Shown piece after piece: positions 15,536 through 23,143 of a stretch of 31,859 nucleotides of DNA; the stretch's first letter is position 1, and each line of letters opens with the position of its first letter. Made by a program: the position numbers and the translations under genes. The stretch spans positions 1 to 31,859 of the forward strand of contig CANQSG010000004.1 in NCBI GenBank assembly GCA_947626485.1, given 5' to 3'. The stretch is from an uncultured Clostridia bacterium. GTDB taxonomy: Bacteria; Bacillota; Clostridia; Oscillospirales; Acutalibacteraceae. The notes beneath the pieces were generated by a model. The model ran no database searches. It was not told where the DNA came from and was given only the letters and a program-made list of their open reading frames with translations.

Positions 15536-16462
15536 GTGAAAAAATATCGTGCTTGCTTTGTCGCGCTCCTACTGTTCGGCGTTCTGTGCGGTTGCGGAGC
15601 CGGCGCAAATACGCCGGGCGAAATCAAGTTTCCGCAGACGACGCAGGAATTAAACGAAAAGACCCCGTTTTATTTTGAATTAGAAGACCAAAAGGACAGG
15701 ATGGGCGACAAGCTTCCCTTATACAGAATAGCGCCGCGCAGAACCTCAAAAAATGCGTCGTATTATGACGGGTGTTTATTTAAAGTTTTTACCGGTAATA
15801 TCAATCATATTTCCGAGAACGATCGGTTTACGAAATATGATTGCAATGATGGCGATACGCTCGAAATATACGATAACGGTTGTTTTATTTTCAACCATAA
15901 CAGGAGCGGCACGGATACCGTAAATATGTCCGATGACGAGATCATCGCTCTTGCAGAGGAATATTTGAAAAGCAACGCGCTGTTGCCGGATGATTTTTTC
16001 GTCGGGAAAAGCCTCGGCGGCACATACAGGGATGACGGAACGCCCTGCATGAAAAGCGTAGGGTTTTATCGAGAGATCGACGGTTATGAAGTCTGCGGCA
16101 GATCCGATATCATTGTTGAAGTCGATTCGGACGGCATCAAAGCAATATACAGTATATACAGCGATTATGAATTCGACAGGGACGTTCGCTGCTTATCCTA
16201 CGAAGACGTCATGGAGATCGACCCCCTGACGGAGGGACAAATCGTTTTTGACGCAACGCAACTAAAAGGCGAGGTGGAAAAGGTTGTAATACAAGATTTA
16301 AAAATCATGTATTATGATTCGCCCGTGAACCAGCCGGAGCTGGCGTACATTCAACCGGTGTATCAATTCCAAGGCCTCGCCGTCGATTCCGAAGGAAATT
16401 CCACCGATCTTTATTGGACAATAGCGGCGACAAAACATAATTCAAAATCAAAATCGATTTAA
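15536..16462 (+). CDS. Putative lipoprotein of unknown function
   Basis: The 308-residue product has a lipoprotein signal (MKKYRACFVALLLFGVLCGC, lipid Cys20). The mature part begins with a low-complexity linker and then a charged alpha/beta region with YDNGCFIF and SDDEIIALAEEYLKSN, loosely like PepSY/YycH-type extracytoplasmic proteins, but I do not recognise the family. The GTG at 15536 is chosen because AAGGGAG lies just before it and the signal peptide starts there. Its codons are visibly AT-richer than those of the flanking housekeeping genes. It lies directly downstream of the tRNA, with two related AT-rich genes after it. Confidence 0.65.
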   Translation: MKKYRACFVALLLFGVLCGCGAGANTPGEIKFPQTTQELNEKTPFYFELEDQKDRMGDKLPLYRIAPRRTSKNASYYDGCLFKVFTGNINHISENDRFTKYDCNDGDTLEIYDNGCFIFNHNRSGTDTVNMSDDEIIALAEEYLKSNALLPDDFFVGKSLGGTYRDDGTPCMKSVGFYREIDGYEVCGRSDIIVEVDSDGIKAIYSIYSDYEFDRDVRCLSYEDVMEIDPLTEGQIVFDATQLKGEVEKVVIQDLKIMYYDSPVNQPELAYIQPVYQFQGLAVDSEGNSTDLYWTIAATKHNSKSKSI

Positions 16463-16567
16463 CAAATGCGCGGCAAAAATTTGAGATACCCGATATAGCC
16501 GAATTTGTCAGCGAATATGCATGTTTCCCCGGCGGACAAACATTCGGCGAAGGAGCGAGTCGGACGT

Positions 16568-17116
16568 ATGAGTAAGGTCAAAAATTGCCTCCTATGTATT
16601 CCGGTCGTTTTGTCTGTTTTGATTTTATGTGGGATAGTTGCTTGGCTCTTATTTGGAGCGTGGATCGAGACAACATATTCCTGTTCCGAATTCAATGCAG
16701 AATTAACAAACGGGATGTCAAGACAATATGGGATATTTATACCCGATACGGCAGGATTTGTTGAAGGTAAGTATGAGGATTCTTTTAAAAATTCGAACCT
16801 AACAGTAGTTTTTGATATTCGCGCGGATGACGCCGACGACTTGCATCAGATTTTTCATGAACAGCTGTGGTCTTGGGATGATATAGAAACGGCATGGAAA
16901 TCGCAAGTCGGTGAAGATACGGATATTCGTGGGGTGTATCCCGATACATTTAAGTATGATGATCCCACGACCCATTATCCCGAAACCCATTATGATGAAA
17001 ATTTTATAACCGATTGCTATGAAGCGTATGTGACGATAACAAAGACGAGCGTAGATACATACAGAGTGGATTTTACAGGTTATGGCCTGATTTCGCGATT
17101 TTTTAAGGATGACTGA
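16568..17116 (+). CDS. Membrane-anchored protein of unknown function, tandem paralogue A
   Basis: The 182-residue product has one N-terminal hydrophobic segment (~7-32) and no clear lipobox, so it is probably anchored with its body outside. The extracellular part shares with the next gene the string ELTN-(3)-QYGIF(I/L)PDTA, a hydrophobic strand, DADDLHQIFHEQLW and TDTYRVDF-like ending. An acidic, Tyr/His-rich insert (~115-145) is absent from the second copy. AAGGAG is 12 bases from the ATG at 16568, rather far; a longer start at 16505 is possible. Codon use is AT-rich. No family is recognised. Confidence 0.6.
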   Translation: MSKVKNCLLCIPVVLSVLILCGIVAWLLFGAWIETTYSCSEFNAELTNGMSRQYGIFIPDTAGFVEGKYEDSFKNSNLTVVFDIRADDADDLHQIFHEQLWSWDDIETAWKSQVGEDTDIRGVYPDTFKYDDPTTHYPETHYDENFITDCYEAYVTITKTSVDTYRVDFTGYGLISRFFKDD

Positions 17117-17238
17117 TTTTGAATGCACACGCTTCCGAAAGCGGGTATGGCAAGAGCGTATTAAAATCGTCGGCAACGCTTCGGTTAGGGTAACGAGGAA
17201 TGCCAGACAAACATTCGGCAAAGGAGAGAATTGAACGG

Positions 17239-17673
17239 ATGCGTAAGGTTAAAAATTACTTCCTATGTATTTCGGCCGTTTTGCTTGCTGTGATTTTTTG
17301 CTGTTCCTGTTCCGGTGACAAAACATATTCCGAATTGACAAACGAGTTGTCAGAGCAATATGGGATATTTTTACCCGACACCGCCGAAATTGCTAATGAA
17401 TATATGGTGGGACATCAAGATTCGGTTACATCGTTAGCTTTTGTTGTTCACGTTGATAATGCCGATGAATTATATCGCATTTTTGATGAACAGATGTGGT
17501 CTCGGGAAGATGTAGAATCGGCAACCAAAGCGGAAGTTGACAAAGCTACGAATATCGAATGGTTATTGTTTGGCGCCGAGGATTCCGAAGACCGCTATGA
17601 GTATTTTGGACATGTGACTATATGGAAGATGAGTGCGGATACATATAGGTTGTTTTTTTGCGGTTATTGTTGA
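17239..17673 (+). CDS. Putative lipoprotein of unknown function, tandem paralogue B
   Basis: The 144-residue product is a shorter paralogue of the preceding protein. The N-terminal hydrophobic segment ends in a Cys-rich site (FCCSCSG, probable lipid Cys24), so this copy may be lipidated while copy A is not. Shared blocks are SELTNELSEQYGIFLPDTA, VDNADELYRIFDEQMW and the C-terminal SADTYRLFFCGY. The DNA before both genes is also conserved: GACAAACATTCGGC occurs at 16535-16548 and 17206-17219, followed by the ribosome binding site in both. The pair thus arose by a duplication of about 670 bp. A longer start at 17200 cannot be excluded. Confidence 0.6.
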   Translation: MRKVKNYFLCISAVLLAVIFCCSCSGDKTYSELTNELSEQYGIFLPDTAEIANEYMVGHQDSVTSLAFVVHVDNADELYRIFDEQMWSREDVESATKAEVDKATNIEWLLFGAEDSEDRYEYFGHVTIWKMSADTYRLFFCGYC

Positions 17674-17756
17674 TGTTTTATCCGGTCTGAAAATCAACAC
17701 AAAACCGATTGCATAAAATGATGCGTGCCTGCAGGCACACGGAAACCGTGAAAAAA

Positions 17757-17779
17757 GGCGGCAGGGATTCCTTGCCGCC
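17757..17779 (-). terminator. Terminator of the XRE regulator gene
   Basis: Stem GGCGGCA/TGCCGCC with further weak pairing directly abuts the stop codon; on the minus strand it is followed by six T (17756-17751). Two more small hairpins (a 14-bp palindrome at 17725-17738, and CACGG/CCGTG) lie beyond it toward the plus-strand gene. Confidence 0.75.
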
Positions 17780-18034
17780 TTAGTTTTGTTCGTCGGTCAG
17801 GCCGAGGAGCCAGGTGGGGGAGACCTTGAGAACCTCGGCGAGGACGGGGATTTCGTAATCGGGCACAAAGCGGGCGCCGCTTTCGATGCGCGAGACGCTG
17901 TCCCGCTCGATGTTGACGCCGCGAATTTGCAGCCGCGCCGCGAGGTCGGCCTGCGAAATGCGCTGCGTGACCCGCGCCTGCCGCACCCGCTCGCCGCAAA
18001 GGTTCTTCCGCCCGCCGAAATCGTAGATCTTCAT
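17780..18034 (-). CDS. Small XRE-family HTH transcriptional regulator
   Basis: The 84-residue protein is almost entirely one Cro/cI-type helix-turn-helix: SQADLAARLQIRGVNIERDS for helices 2-3 and VSRIESGARFVPDYEIPVLA for the recognition helix and after, ending VLKVSPTWLLGL. GGGAGGGG lies just before the ATG at 18034; the upstream extension has no ribosome binding site. It is divergent from the stalked membrane protein, and an inverted repeat covers the shared promoter region, so it likely represses that gene and perhaps itself. Confidence 0.85.
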   Translation of the reverse strand: MKIYDFGGRKNLCGERVRQARVTQRISQADLAARLQIRGVNIERDSVSRIESGARFVPDYEIPVLAEVLKVSPTWLLGLTDEQN

Positions 18035-18078
18035 GCCGCACCCCTCCCGAATGCCCGTGCGAAAGATTCGCATTTTTC

Positions 18079-18117
18079 TTGACTTTAACATATTATGCTG
18101 CTATAATTGTGTTAAAG
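18079..18117 (+). promoter_or_regulatory. Promoter with inverted-repeat operator, divergent from the XRE gene
   Basis: TTGACT (18079-18084), a 17-bp spacer and perfect TATAAT (18102-18107) drive the plus-strand gene. CTTTAACA (18083-18090) and TGTTAAAG (18110-18117) form an inverted repeat enclosing the spacer and -10, with ATTAT/ATAAT as inner arms. This is a natural operator for the adjacent XRE protein. No equally good minus-strand promoter was found. Confidence 0.65.
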
Positions 18118-18197
18118 ATCAGAATTTCGGCGCATGGAAAAATTTTTTCGTCGTGGAACGACGGAAAAACATTCCGGCGCGAGGGGAGAATTTGAAA

Positions 18198-18764
18198 ATG
18201 GATACGACCGAACAGACAAAGAAACCGTTCTATAAGCTCTGGTGGTTCTGGGTCATCGTCGTCGCTGTTTTGCTCGGAATCGGCGCGATCAGCTCCGCGA
18301 TGGAAGGCGAGGGCGACCCCGCCGCGTCGTCCTCCGCGCTGACGTCGTCGGAGCCGGCGGTGAGCTCGGCGGTCTCGTCGTCGAGCCGCCCCGCCTCGTC
18401 CTCCGAACCGGCGGTCACCTCCAAAGAGGAAAGCAGCTCGAAGCTGACAAGCACCTCAAAACCGGCGAACAGCTCGAAACCGACGCCCTCCTCGAAGCCG
18501 ACCGTGACCTCCGCGGCGCCCAAGCCGTCGACGACGCCGAGCACGACGACGAAGCCCTCGACGACCACCTCGACAGCCCCCGCGGGCGGCGTGACCGTCC
18601 CGAGCCAATCGGAAACCGTCGGCGAGCTCGTTTGGGTGCCGGTGAACGGCGGGAAAAAATACCACCGCCGGAAGGAGTGCAGCAACATGGACAATCCTAT
18701 ACAGGTCACCAAGGAAACCGCGATCAAAGACGGCTACGAGCCCTGCAAACGGTGCTATCAATAG
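18198..18764 (+). CDS. Membrane-anchored protein with Ser/Thr/Pro stalk and Cys/His C-terminal module
   Basis: The 188-residue protein has a short cytoplasmic head, one membrane segment (~14-34), a long low-complexity stalk rich in Ser, Thr, Pro and Lys (~40-135), and a compact C-terminal module (~143-188). The module contains VWVPVNGGKKYHRRKECSNM followed by GYEPCKRCYQ, i.e. an H-x4-C and a CxxC that could bind one zinc ion. Similar modules end various nuclease, ComEC-like and surface proteins. The ATG at 18198 has GGGGAG at good distance. A divergent XRE gene and an operator-like repeat suggest tight control. The target is unknown. Confidence 0.72.
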   Translation: MDTTEQTKKPFYKLWWFWVIVVAVLLGIGAISSAMEGEGDPAASSSALTSSEPAVSSAVSSSSRPASSSEPAVTSKEESSSKLTSTSKPANSSKPTPSSKPTVTSAAPKPSTTPSTTTKPSTTTSTAPAGGVTVPSQSETVGELVWVPVNGGKKYHRRKECSNMDNPIQVTKETAIKDGYEPCKRCYQ

Positions 18765-18786
18765 TTGCTTGAAAACAGATAAAAAA

Positions 18787-18827
18787 CCCGGCGGGAAGTG
18801 GGAAAAATGCACTTCCCGCCGGGCTTT
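18787..18827 (+). terminator. Rho-independent terminator
   Basis: A perfect 14-bp stem (18787-18800 with 18810-18823) with a 9-nt loop is followed by CTTTT and preceded by six A. The region up to 18964 otherwise holds only a long weak inverted repeat (GTCGAAC 18831-18837, GTTCGAC 18870-18876) followed by a T-rich run. Confidence 0.88.
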
Positions 18828-18964
18828 TGCGTCGAACGGCAGCCCTCGCCCGGTGCGGCGCGTCCGGCGGTTCGACGAAATTTTATTTTTTTGTCACCGC
18901 TTTTGCGCCCCGGTTGTTGTATGTGTGAACGGAACATGCGGCAGAAAAAGCGAGGGGACATAAC

Positions 18965-19522
18965 ATGCCTGCGAACTGCACGATCGTGAACGACACCGAC
19001 CTGGACGTCGGGTTTTTTCTCAACCGGGAGGGTGAAAAGCCGGAATATGTCGAGCTGAAGGCGAATCGGCGCGTCCCGGTGCAGACGAACGGCGCCGGGT
19101 TCGAGCTGTGCAAAGAAAATATCTGGCAGCCCGACGGCGGCCTGCGCAGGCTGTTTTTGGCGGTCTATACGCTCGACCTGATCTTCGGCTTTTGCGAAAA
19201 CCTCTCGGATTCCGAAAACCTGCCCTTCTCGATTTCCTGCCGCGTCGAACCGGACGCTGACACGCGCGAGGTCTGCCTTTCAAAGCTGCTGCGGATTGAC
19301 CCGGCGAGTTTGAAGCTGTGGAACAGGATCGGCGCGCTGCAAATTTGCTTGATCGTCCTGCTGTGCGCGGTCGCGGAGCTGCTGCTGTCGCTCCTCTTTC
19401 CGGGGTGGGGAAAATGGCTCGTCGCCGGGATCGGCGCCGCCTGCGACCTGCTTCTGCTGCGAAAATTATGCCGGGAGAAGAATAAAATCAAGCAAAAGCT
19501 CGCCGCATGGGTCGCGCAATAG
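18965..19522 (+). CDS. Membrane protein of unknown function
   Basis: The 185-residue product starts with a soluble ~110-residue beta-type region (CTIVNDTDLDVGFFLNREGE) and has two adjacent hydrophobic segments at about 122-145 and 148-166. It ends in a basic amphipathic tail (LCREKNKIKQKLA). There is no signal peptide, so the N-terminal domain probably faces the cytoplasm. GAGGGGACA lies before the ATG. It heads a same-direction group of four unrecognised genes, with 50 bases to the next. No family is recognised. Confidence 0.65.
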   Translation: MPANCTIVNDTDLDVGFFLNREGEKPEYVELKANRRVPVQTNGAGFELCKENIWQPDGGLRRLFLAVYTLDLIFGFCENLSDSENLPFSISCRVEPDADTREVCLSKLLRIDPASLKLWNRIGALQICLIVLLCAVAELLLSLLFPGWGKWLVAGIGAACDLLLLRKLCREKNKIKQKLAAWVAQ

Positions 19523-19572
19523 ACCGTCAAAAATCCGCGAACGCGCAGAACGACAAAAAGGAGCAACGCCGC

Positions 19573-20580
19573 ATGAAGCTTTCCCGCATCAAAAACGCGC
19601 AGCTGCACCGCTGCAAGGACATCTTATTTGCCGACGGCTATCTCGTCGGCTTCACCGGGAGGCAGGTCCTGCTCTTCGACGCCGACCTGCGCCCGATTTG
19701 CGCCCGCGACGGCTTTTCTTACGTTTACACCGGCGCGGTGTCGCCGCAGGGGGACAGGATTTTGCTTGTGTCCGAAGAAAGCCGGTTTCACGTCCACGCC
19801 TTTCCCTCGCTCGAGCCGCTCGCGCGGGTGACCGTCCGCGCGCCGTACAATTACGGGCTGTACGGAGAAGCCTGCTGGTCGTTCGACGGCAGGCAGGTGC
19901 TCGCCTGCGTGAGCAACGGCGAAACGCTGGGTTCGGCGCTGCGGGTCTATAACGCCGCCGATTTTTCCGAATTCACCGATTTCCTCGCCGAAAAATACCG
20001 GCTGGGCGATCTGCACCCCGTGCCCGAGCTGGGAAAATATTATATGATCGGCTATCGGCCGACGGATTCGGAGGCCTGTCTGATCTGGTGCGACGGCGAC
20101 CGCTTCGAGGAATACGCGCTTAAGGAATGCGAAAACGCCGTCCTCTACACGACCTGCGACGCGGCGCATGGGTGGGTCGGGCTCAGCACGACCGACGATT
20201 CGGTTTATCTCTACGATTTTCGCGGCAGGCTGCTCGACGTGAAGAACCTCAAAACGCGCGAATACGAAATTTCCTTTTCGGACGCGGTGTGCGACGCGCT
20301 CGACGACGACGAGGCGAAAACGGAGCTGAAAGCCCTGTCCGGCGCGCTCGGCCTCGAGCACCTGTCCCTTTCGGACTGCGTCCGGGACGTCGTGCGCTCG
20401 CGCGACCCGAACGTCGCCTACATCGCCACGGACAGCCGCGCGATCGCCTACGACGTCTCCGCCCGCAAAATCATCGACCAGGTGACCCTCGGCTTCGGCG
20501 TCGAAAAAATTCACGAGCTGTCAAAGGGCAAAATCCTCATATCATCCCGAACCGGAGCGTCGCTGTATGAATTGCGGTAA
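19573..20580 (+). CDS. Beta-propeller-like (WD40/quinoprotein-like) protein
   Basis: The 335-residue protein has repeated four-strand units of propeller type: GYLVGFTGRQVLLFDADLR, then GAVSPQGDRILLVSE, WSFDGRQVLACVSNG with LRVYNAADF, VGLSTTDDSVYLYDFRGR, and VAYIATDSRAIAYDVSARK near the end. No signal peptide or membrane segment is seen, so it is likely a cytoplasmic protein-interaction scaffold. AAGGAG (19558-19563) fits the ATG at 19573. The enclosing frame is open further upstream, but only over the end of the previous gene. Propeller type is inferred from pattern, not from a matched family. Confidence 0.68.
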   Translation: MKLSRIKNAQLHRCKDILFADGYLVGFTGRQVLLFDADLRPICARDGFSYVYTGAVSPQGDRILLVSEESRFHVHAFPSLEPLARVTVRAPYNYGLYGEACWSFDGRQVLACVSNGETLGSALRVYNAADFSEFTDFLAEKYRLGDLHPVPELGKYYMIGYRPTDSEACLIWCDGDRFEEYALKECENAVLYTTCDAAHGWVGLSTTDDSVYLYDFRGRLLDVKNLKTREYEISFSDAVCDALDDDEAKTELKALSGALGLEHLSLSDCVRDVVRSRDPNVAYIATDSRAIAYDVSARKIIDQVTLGFGVEKIHELSKGKILISSRTGASLYELR

Positions 20581-20637
20581 GGAAAAATCGCGAAGGCAAT
20601 TTTGACACGACGTGTGACTTTTACCGGGGGTGATAAA

Positions 20638-21192
20638 ATGAATTTTATAAAAAGGTTAAAACTCCGTCCGGAGAAAGAAGCAGAGGCGGAGGATTCCGGG
20701 CGGCGGGCGGAATGTCTTGCCCGTATCAAAGCGGCGGTCGCCCAAAGGGCGGGAACGGCTCGGGTCATCGAAGCGGAAGACGGCGCCGTCGCCTTCGCCG
20801 GATCGCGGGAAAACAGAAAATTGCTTTTGGAGCTGTCCACGGTCAAGGGCGGGGACGGAAAGCGCTTTTTATACGCCTCGGTAGATGACGAGGTCTCGTG
20901 GCAGGAGGACGATTTCGAAAGCGCGGCGGAATTTGAAGCGGCGATTTCGGATTATATCGCCCGGCGCGTCGGGCGGACGGTGAAAACGGTGACGACCGCT
21001 GAAAAGGGAAAGCTGACCGTCAAAACCTATTATCGGAATGACGCCGGAGAATGGGTCCCCCTTTCCGACGAGACCGTGCGCGGAAGGGTGGTCTCTTTCC
21101 TCGCGAGGCGGCTCAAAATGCCCGGGGAAAGCACCGAAACCTATACGCCGGTCTCTGCGGAATCCGGCGAAAAAGGAGCGGATTTTTCATGA
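20638..21192 (+). CDS. Soluble protein of unknown function
   Basis: The 184-residue protein is charged and lacks signal or membrane segments. It has an N-terminal helical region (~10-40), a central alpha/beta part (LLLELSTVKGGDGKRFLYAS, then DFESAAEFEAAISDYIARR) and a C-terminal region with VKTYYRNDAGEWVPLSDE. CGGGGGTGAT is a good ribosome binding site for the ATG at 20638; an upstream TTG at 20602 has none. Its stop overlaps the next start (ATGA), so the two are probably cotranslated. No family is recognised. Confidence 0.65.
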   Translation: MNFIKRLKLRPEKEAEAEDSGRRAECLARIKAAVAQRAGTARVIEAEDGAVAFAGSRENRKLLLELSTVKGGDGKRFLYASVDDEVSWQEDDFESAAEFEAAISDYIARRVGRTVKTVTTAEKGKLTVKTYYRNDAGEWVPLSDETVRGRVVSFLARRLKMPGESTETYTPVSAESGEKGADFS

Positions 21193-21701
21193 AAAAACGG
21201 ATGATTTTGGCGGCGGGGTTGCTGCTTGTTTGCCTTTCCGGCTGCGCTTATTCCGCCGCAAAGACCTATTTCCGGGACGCGGCGGATTATGAGAAAATCT
21301 GGGAGTTGACGGGGTTTGAACACGGGTATGCGGCGCAGTCGCCGCTGTTTCCCGCGCGGATTTCCGATTTGAACGTGGACGAATTTTATTGCCGCTATGA
21401 CGAGCAGCTTCCGCTCGGCGAAGGGGTGCAGGTCTTTTTGCGCGTTTTGTATGCAAAAGAGGATTTTGCCGCGGAGCGGGAGCGAATTTCCGAATGCGCG
21501 GCGCTTGATACGGCGCACTTCGCCGAAAAAGGGCTTGCGGCGTACCCGTTGCAGCTCGGCGACGCGGGGCGGTGGGAATACGCGCTGGTCGACGACGGCG
21601 AAAAGGCGGTCACCTATGTGTTCCTCTACAATTTGCCCCGCAAAGAAATCGAGATGGACGAAGGCCTTTTGCCCTTAAATTATACGGATTATACGGAATA
21701 A
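21189..21701 (+). CDS. Putative lipoprotein of unknown function
   Basis: The 170-residue product has a clean lipoprotein signal (MKKRMILAAGLLLVCLSGC, lipid Cys19). The mature part (FRDAADYEKIWELTGFEHG, then GVQVFLRVLYAKEDFAAERE) looks alpha/beta but matches no family known to me. The start is fixed by the ATGA overlap with the preceding gene and by the signal peptide. As the last gene of the unknown four-gene group, it suggests that the group serves the cell envelope. Confidence 0.7.
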   Translation: MKKRMILAAGLLLVCLSGCAYSAAKTYFRDAADYEKIWELTGFEHGYAAQSPLFPARISDLNVDEFYCRYDEQLPLGEGVQVFLRVLYAKEDFAAERERISECAALDTAHFAEKGLAAYPLQLGDAGRWEYALVDDGEKAVTYVFLYNLPRKEIEMDEGLLPLNYTDYTE

Positions 21702-21715
21702 GCAGTTTCAAAAGG

Positions 21716-21745
21716 AAAGCCGCCTCGGGTGAGACGGCTTTTTTT
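21716..21745. terminator. Bidirectional terminator
   Basis: AAAGCCG (21716-21722) pairs with CGGCTTT (21735-21741), with an inner CTC/GAG, and a run of T follows. It separates the plus-strand lipoprotein gene from the convergent anti-sigma gene, whose stop it overlaps. Confidence 0.78.
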
Positions 21746-22400
21746 ATCGGATCGATGCGATCATGTCTTGGACGGTCGCGGTGTCGATCTTTTCGGGGCA
21801 GGTCAGCTGGAAGAAGTACCCGTCGTATGTCCAGACGGCGATTTTGTAGTCCTCGTTCTCGTAGAGGTCGACGGGTATACCGTTTATCGAGAGCGATGTG
21901 ACGGTGCCGTGCTCGTTGTCGAGGACGAAGCCCATGTGCTTCGTCGGCGCCTGCATCAGGTCGATCTGATCTTCGCCGTTTTCATACACCGTCGAAAGGG
22001 AGGCGCCGTCCATTTGCCCCGTTTGGACGTAGCCCTCCGGCAGGCGGGTGATCCGGTATTCCCGCGTGATCGTCTCGGTCAGGTCGCCCTTGAAAAAGTA
22101 GGCGTTGAAGCCCTCGCAAATTTCCTTAAAGAAGGCGACGATCGGCTCGCGAACGGCCTTGACGCTCATCGCCGAGGCGGACAGGACGAGCACCGACAGG
22201 CAGACGAGGGCGACGCGCTTCGACGCCGTGTTGACGAGCTTCCAGTACGACTTTTTCTGCATGCGGACGATCTTCGCCAGTCTCTGCTCGAACCGCGCGG
22301 AGAAGGAAAAGTCGATCTCTTCCTCGGTCGGCACGGCGGCGAACTCGGTGCAGACCGCCTCGCGCAGCGCGTTTTGTAACACGGAGTTATCGGTCGTCAT
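21744..22400 (-). CDS. Anti-sigma-type membrane protein with DUF4367 domain
   Basis: The 218-residue protein has a cytoplasmic N-terminal region (~1-58, helical, with FSARFEQRLAKIVRMQKKSY), one membrane segment (~65-88) and an extracytoplasmic DUF4367 domain (~110-218: RLPEGYVQTGQ, ENGEDQIDLMQ, INGIPVDLYENED, YFFQLTCPE). DUF4367 proteins are commonly encoded beside ECF sigma factors in Clostridia and presumably sense envelope state. The ATG at 22400 lies in the last codons of the sigma gene (14-base overlap), with GAGGCGG as ribosome binding site. No zinc-type ZAS motif is evident, so the binding mode is unclear. Confidence 0.8.
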   Translation of the reverse strand: MTTDNSVLQNALREAVCTEFAAVPTEEEIDFSFSARFEQRLAKIVRMQKKSYWKLVNTASKRVALVCLSVLVLSASAMSVKAVREPIVAFFKEICEGFNAYFFKGDLTETITREYRITRLPEGYVQTGQMDGASLSTVYENGEDQIDLMQAPTKHMGFVLDNEHGTVTSLSINGIPVDLYENEDYKIAVWTYDGYFFQLTCPEKIDTATVQDMIASIR

Positions 22401-22959
22401 GGTGTTCCGCCTCCTCGGCAAGCAGGTTTAGCAGCAGCTTTTTGCCGCGCACGAGCTGTTTTTTCGTGGCGGCAAGGGACTGCCCGAGCTCCTCGGCGAT
22501 CTGCGGCGCGGACAGCTCGAGGACGTAGCGGTAATAGAGCGCGTCGCGGTAGGTTTCACCCAGCGACGAAATCGCCCGCACAACCTCGCGGTATGCGAGG
22601 CGGTTGCAGACCGCGTCCAGAAATTCCGCTTCCGAGCAGTCGGGAAGCCGGTCGATCTCGTCGACCGACTCCACGGGGCGCGCCCGCTTGTCCGCCTTGA
22701 GCTTGTTGAGCGCCGTGTGCTTGGTCGCCTTCAGCAGATAGTTGCGCAGGTCGGTCGGGTCCTCGATGTCCCGCACGACCTCCCACCGGCGCTGCGCGAT
22801 CCTCAAAAAGACGTCGGCGACGACGTCCTGCGCGTCCTCGGCGTTGTGCAGCATCGACGTCGCAAGCGCCGCCATCTGCTTTCGGTAGGCAAGATAAATC
22901 TCCTCGAAGCGCCGCTTGTCGTCCTGTGCGTCGAGATACGTCATACACAAAGCCAACAT
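22387..22959 (-). CDS. ECF-type RNA polymerase sigma factor
   Basis: The 190-residue protein has sigma region 2 (FEEIYLAYRKQMAALATSML, then AEDAQDVVADVFLRI) and region 4 (LGETYRDALYYRYVLELSAP, then IAEELGQSLAATKKQLVRGK). The ATG at 22959 follows AAAGGTGCGGG; an ATG five codons later has no ribosome binding site, and the upstream extension overlaps the promoter. A TATAAT-like -10 lies at 23049-23044 without a clear -35. It forms an operon with the downstream DUF4367 protein, which is the likely antagonist. Confidence 0.88.
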   Translation of the reverse strand: MLALCMTYLDAQDDKRRFEEIYLAYRKQMAALATSMLHNAEDAQDVVADVFLRIAQRRWEVVRDIEDPTDLRNYLLKATKHTALNKLKADKRARPVESVDEIDRLPDCSEAEFLDAVCNRLAYREVVRAISSLGETYRDALYYRYVLELSAPQIAEELGQSLAATKKQLVRGKKLLLNLLAEEAEHHDDR

Positions 22960-23090
22960 TCCGATTTCCCGCACCTTTCCTTTAATACAACAACCGTACC
23001 CGGCAAACAGGGGACAAAGCCGCCCGGGCGCGTCGCTTTTTCTATTATACCTTCTCATTTTAGCGCAAAGCGGCGCAAAAAGCAAGCGGC

Positions 23091-23133
23091 AAAAAACAAA
23101 CAGGGCGCCGTTCGACGAAAGCGGGCGCCCTGT
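23091..23133 (-). terminator. Terminator of the ZIP transporter gene
   Basis: A 10-bp stem (ACAGGGCGCC 23100-23109 with GGCGCCCTGT 23124-23133). On the minus strand it is followed by TTGTTTTTTG, a normal U-tract. Confidence 0.85.
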
Positions 23134-23143
23134 CTGTGTGTTT

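Noticed and set aside
15325..17700. A tRNA-integrated genomic island with flanking attachment repeats
   Set aside because: No copy of the tRNA 3' end is visible downstream and no integrase gene is present.
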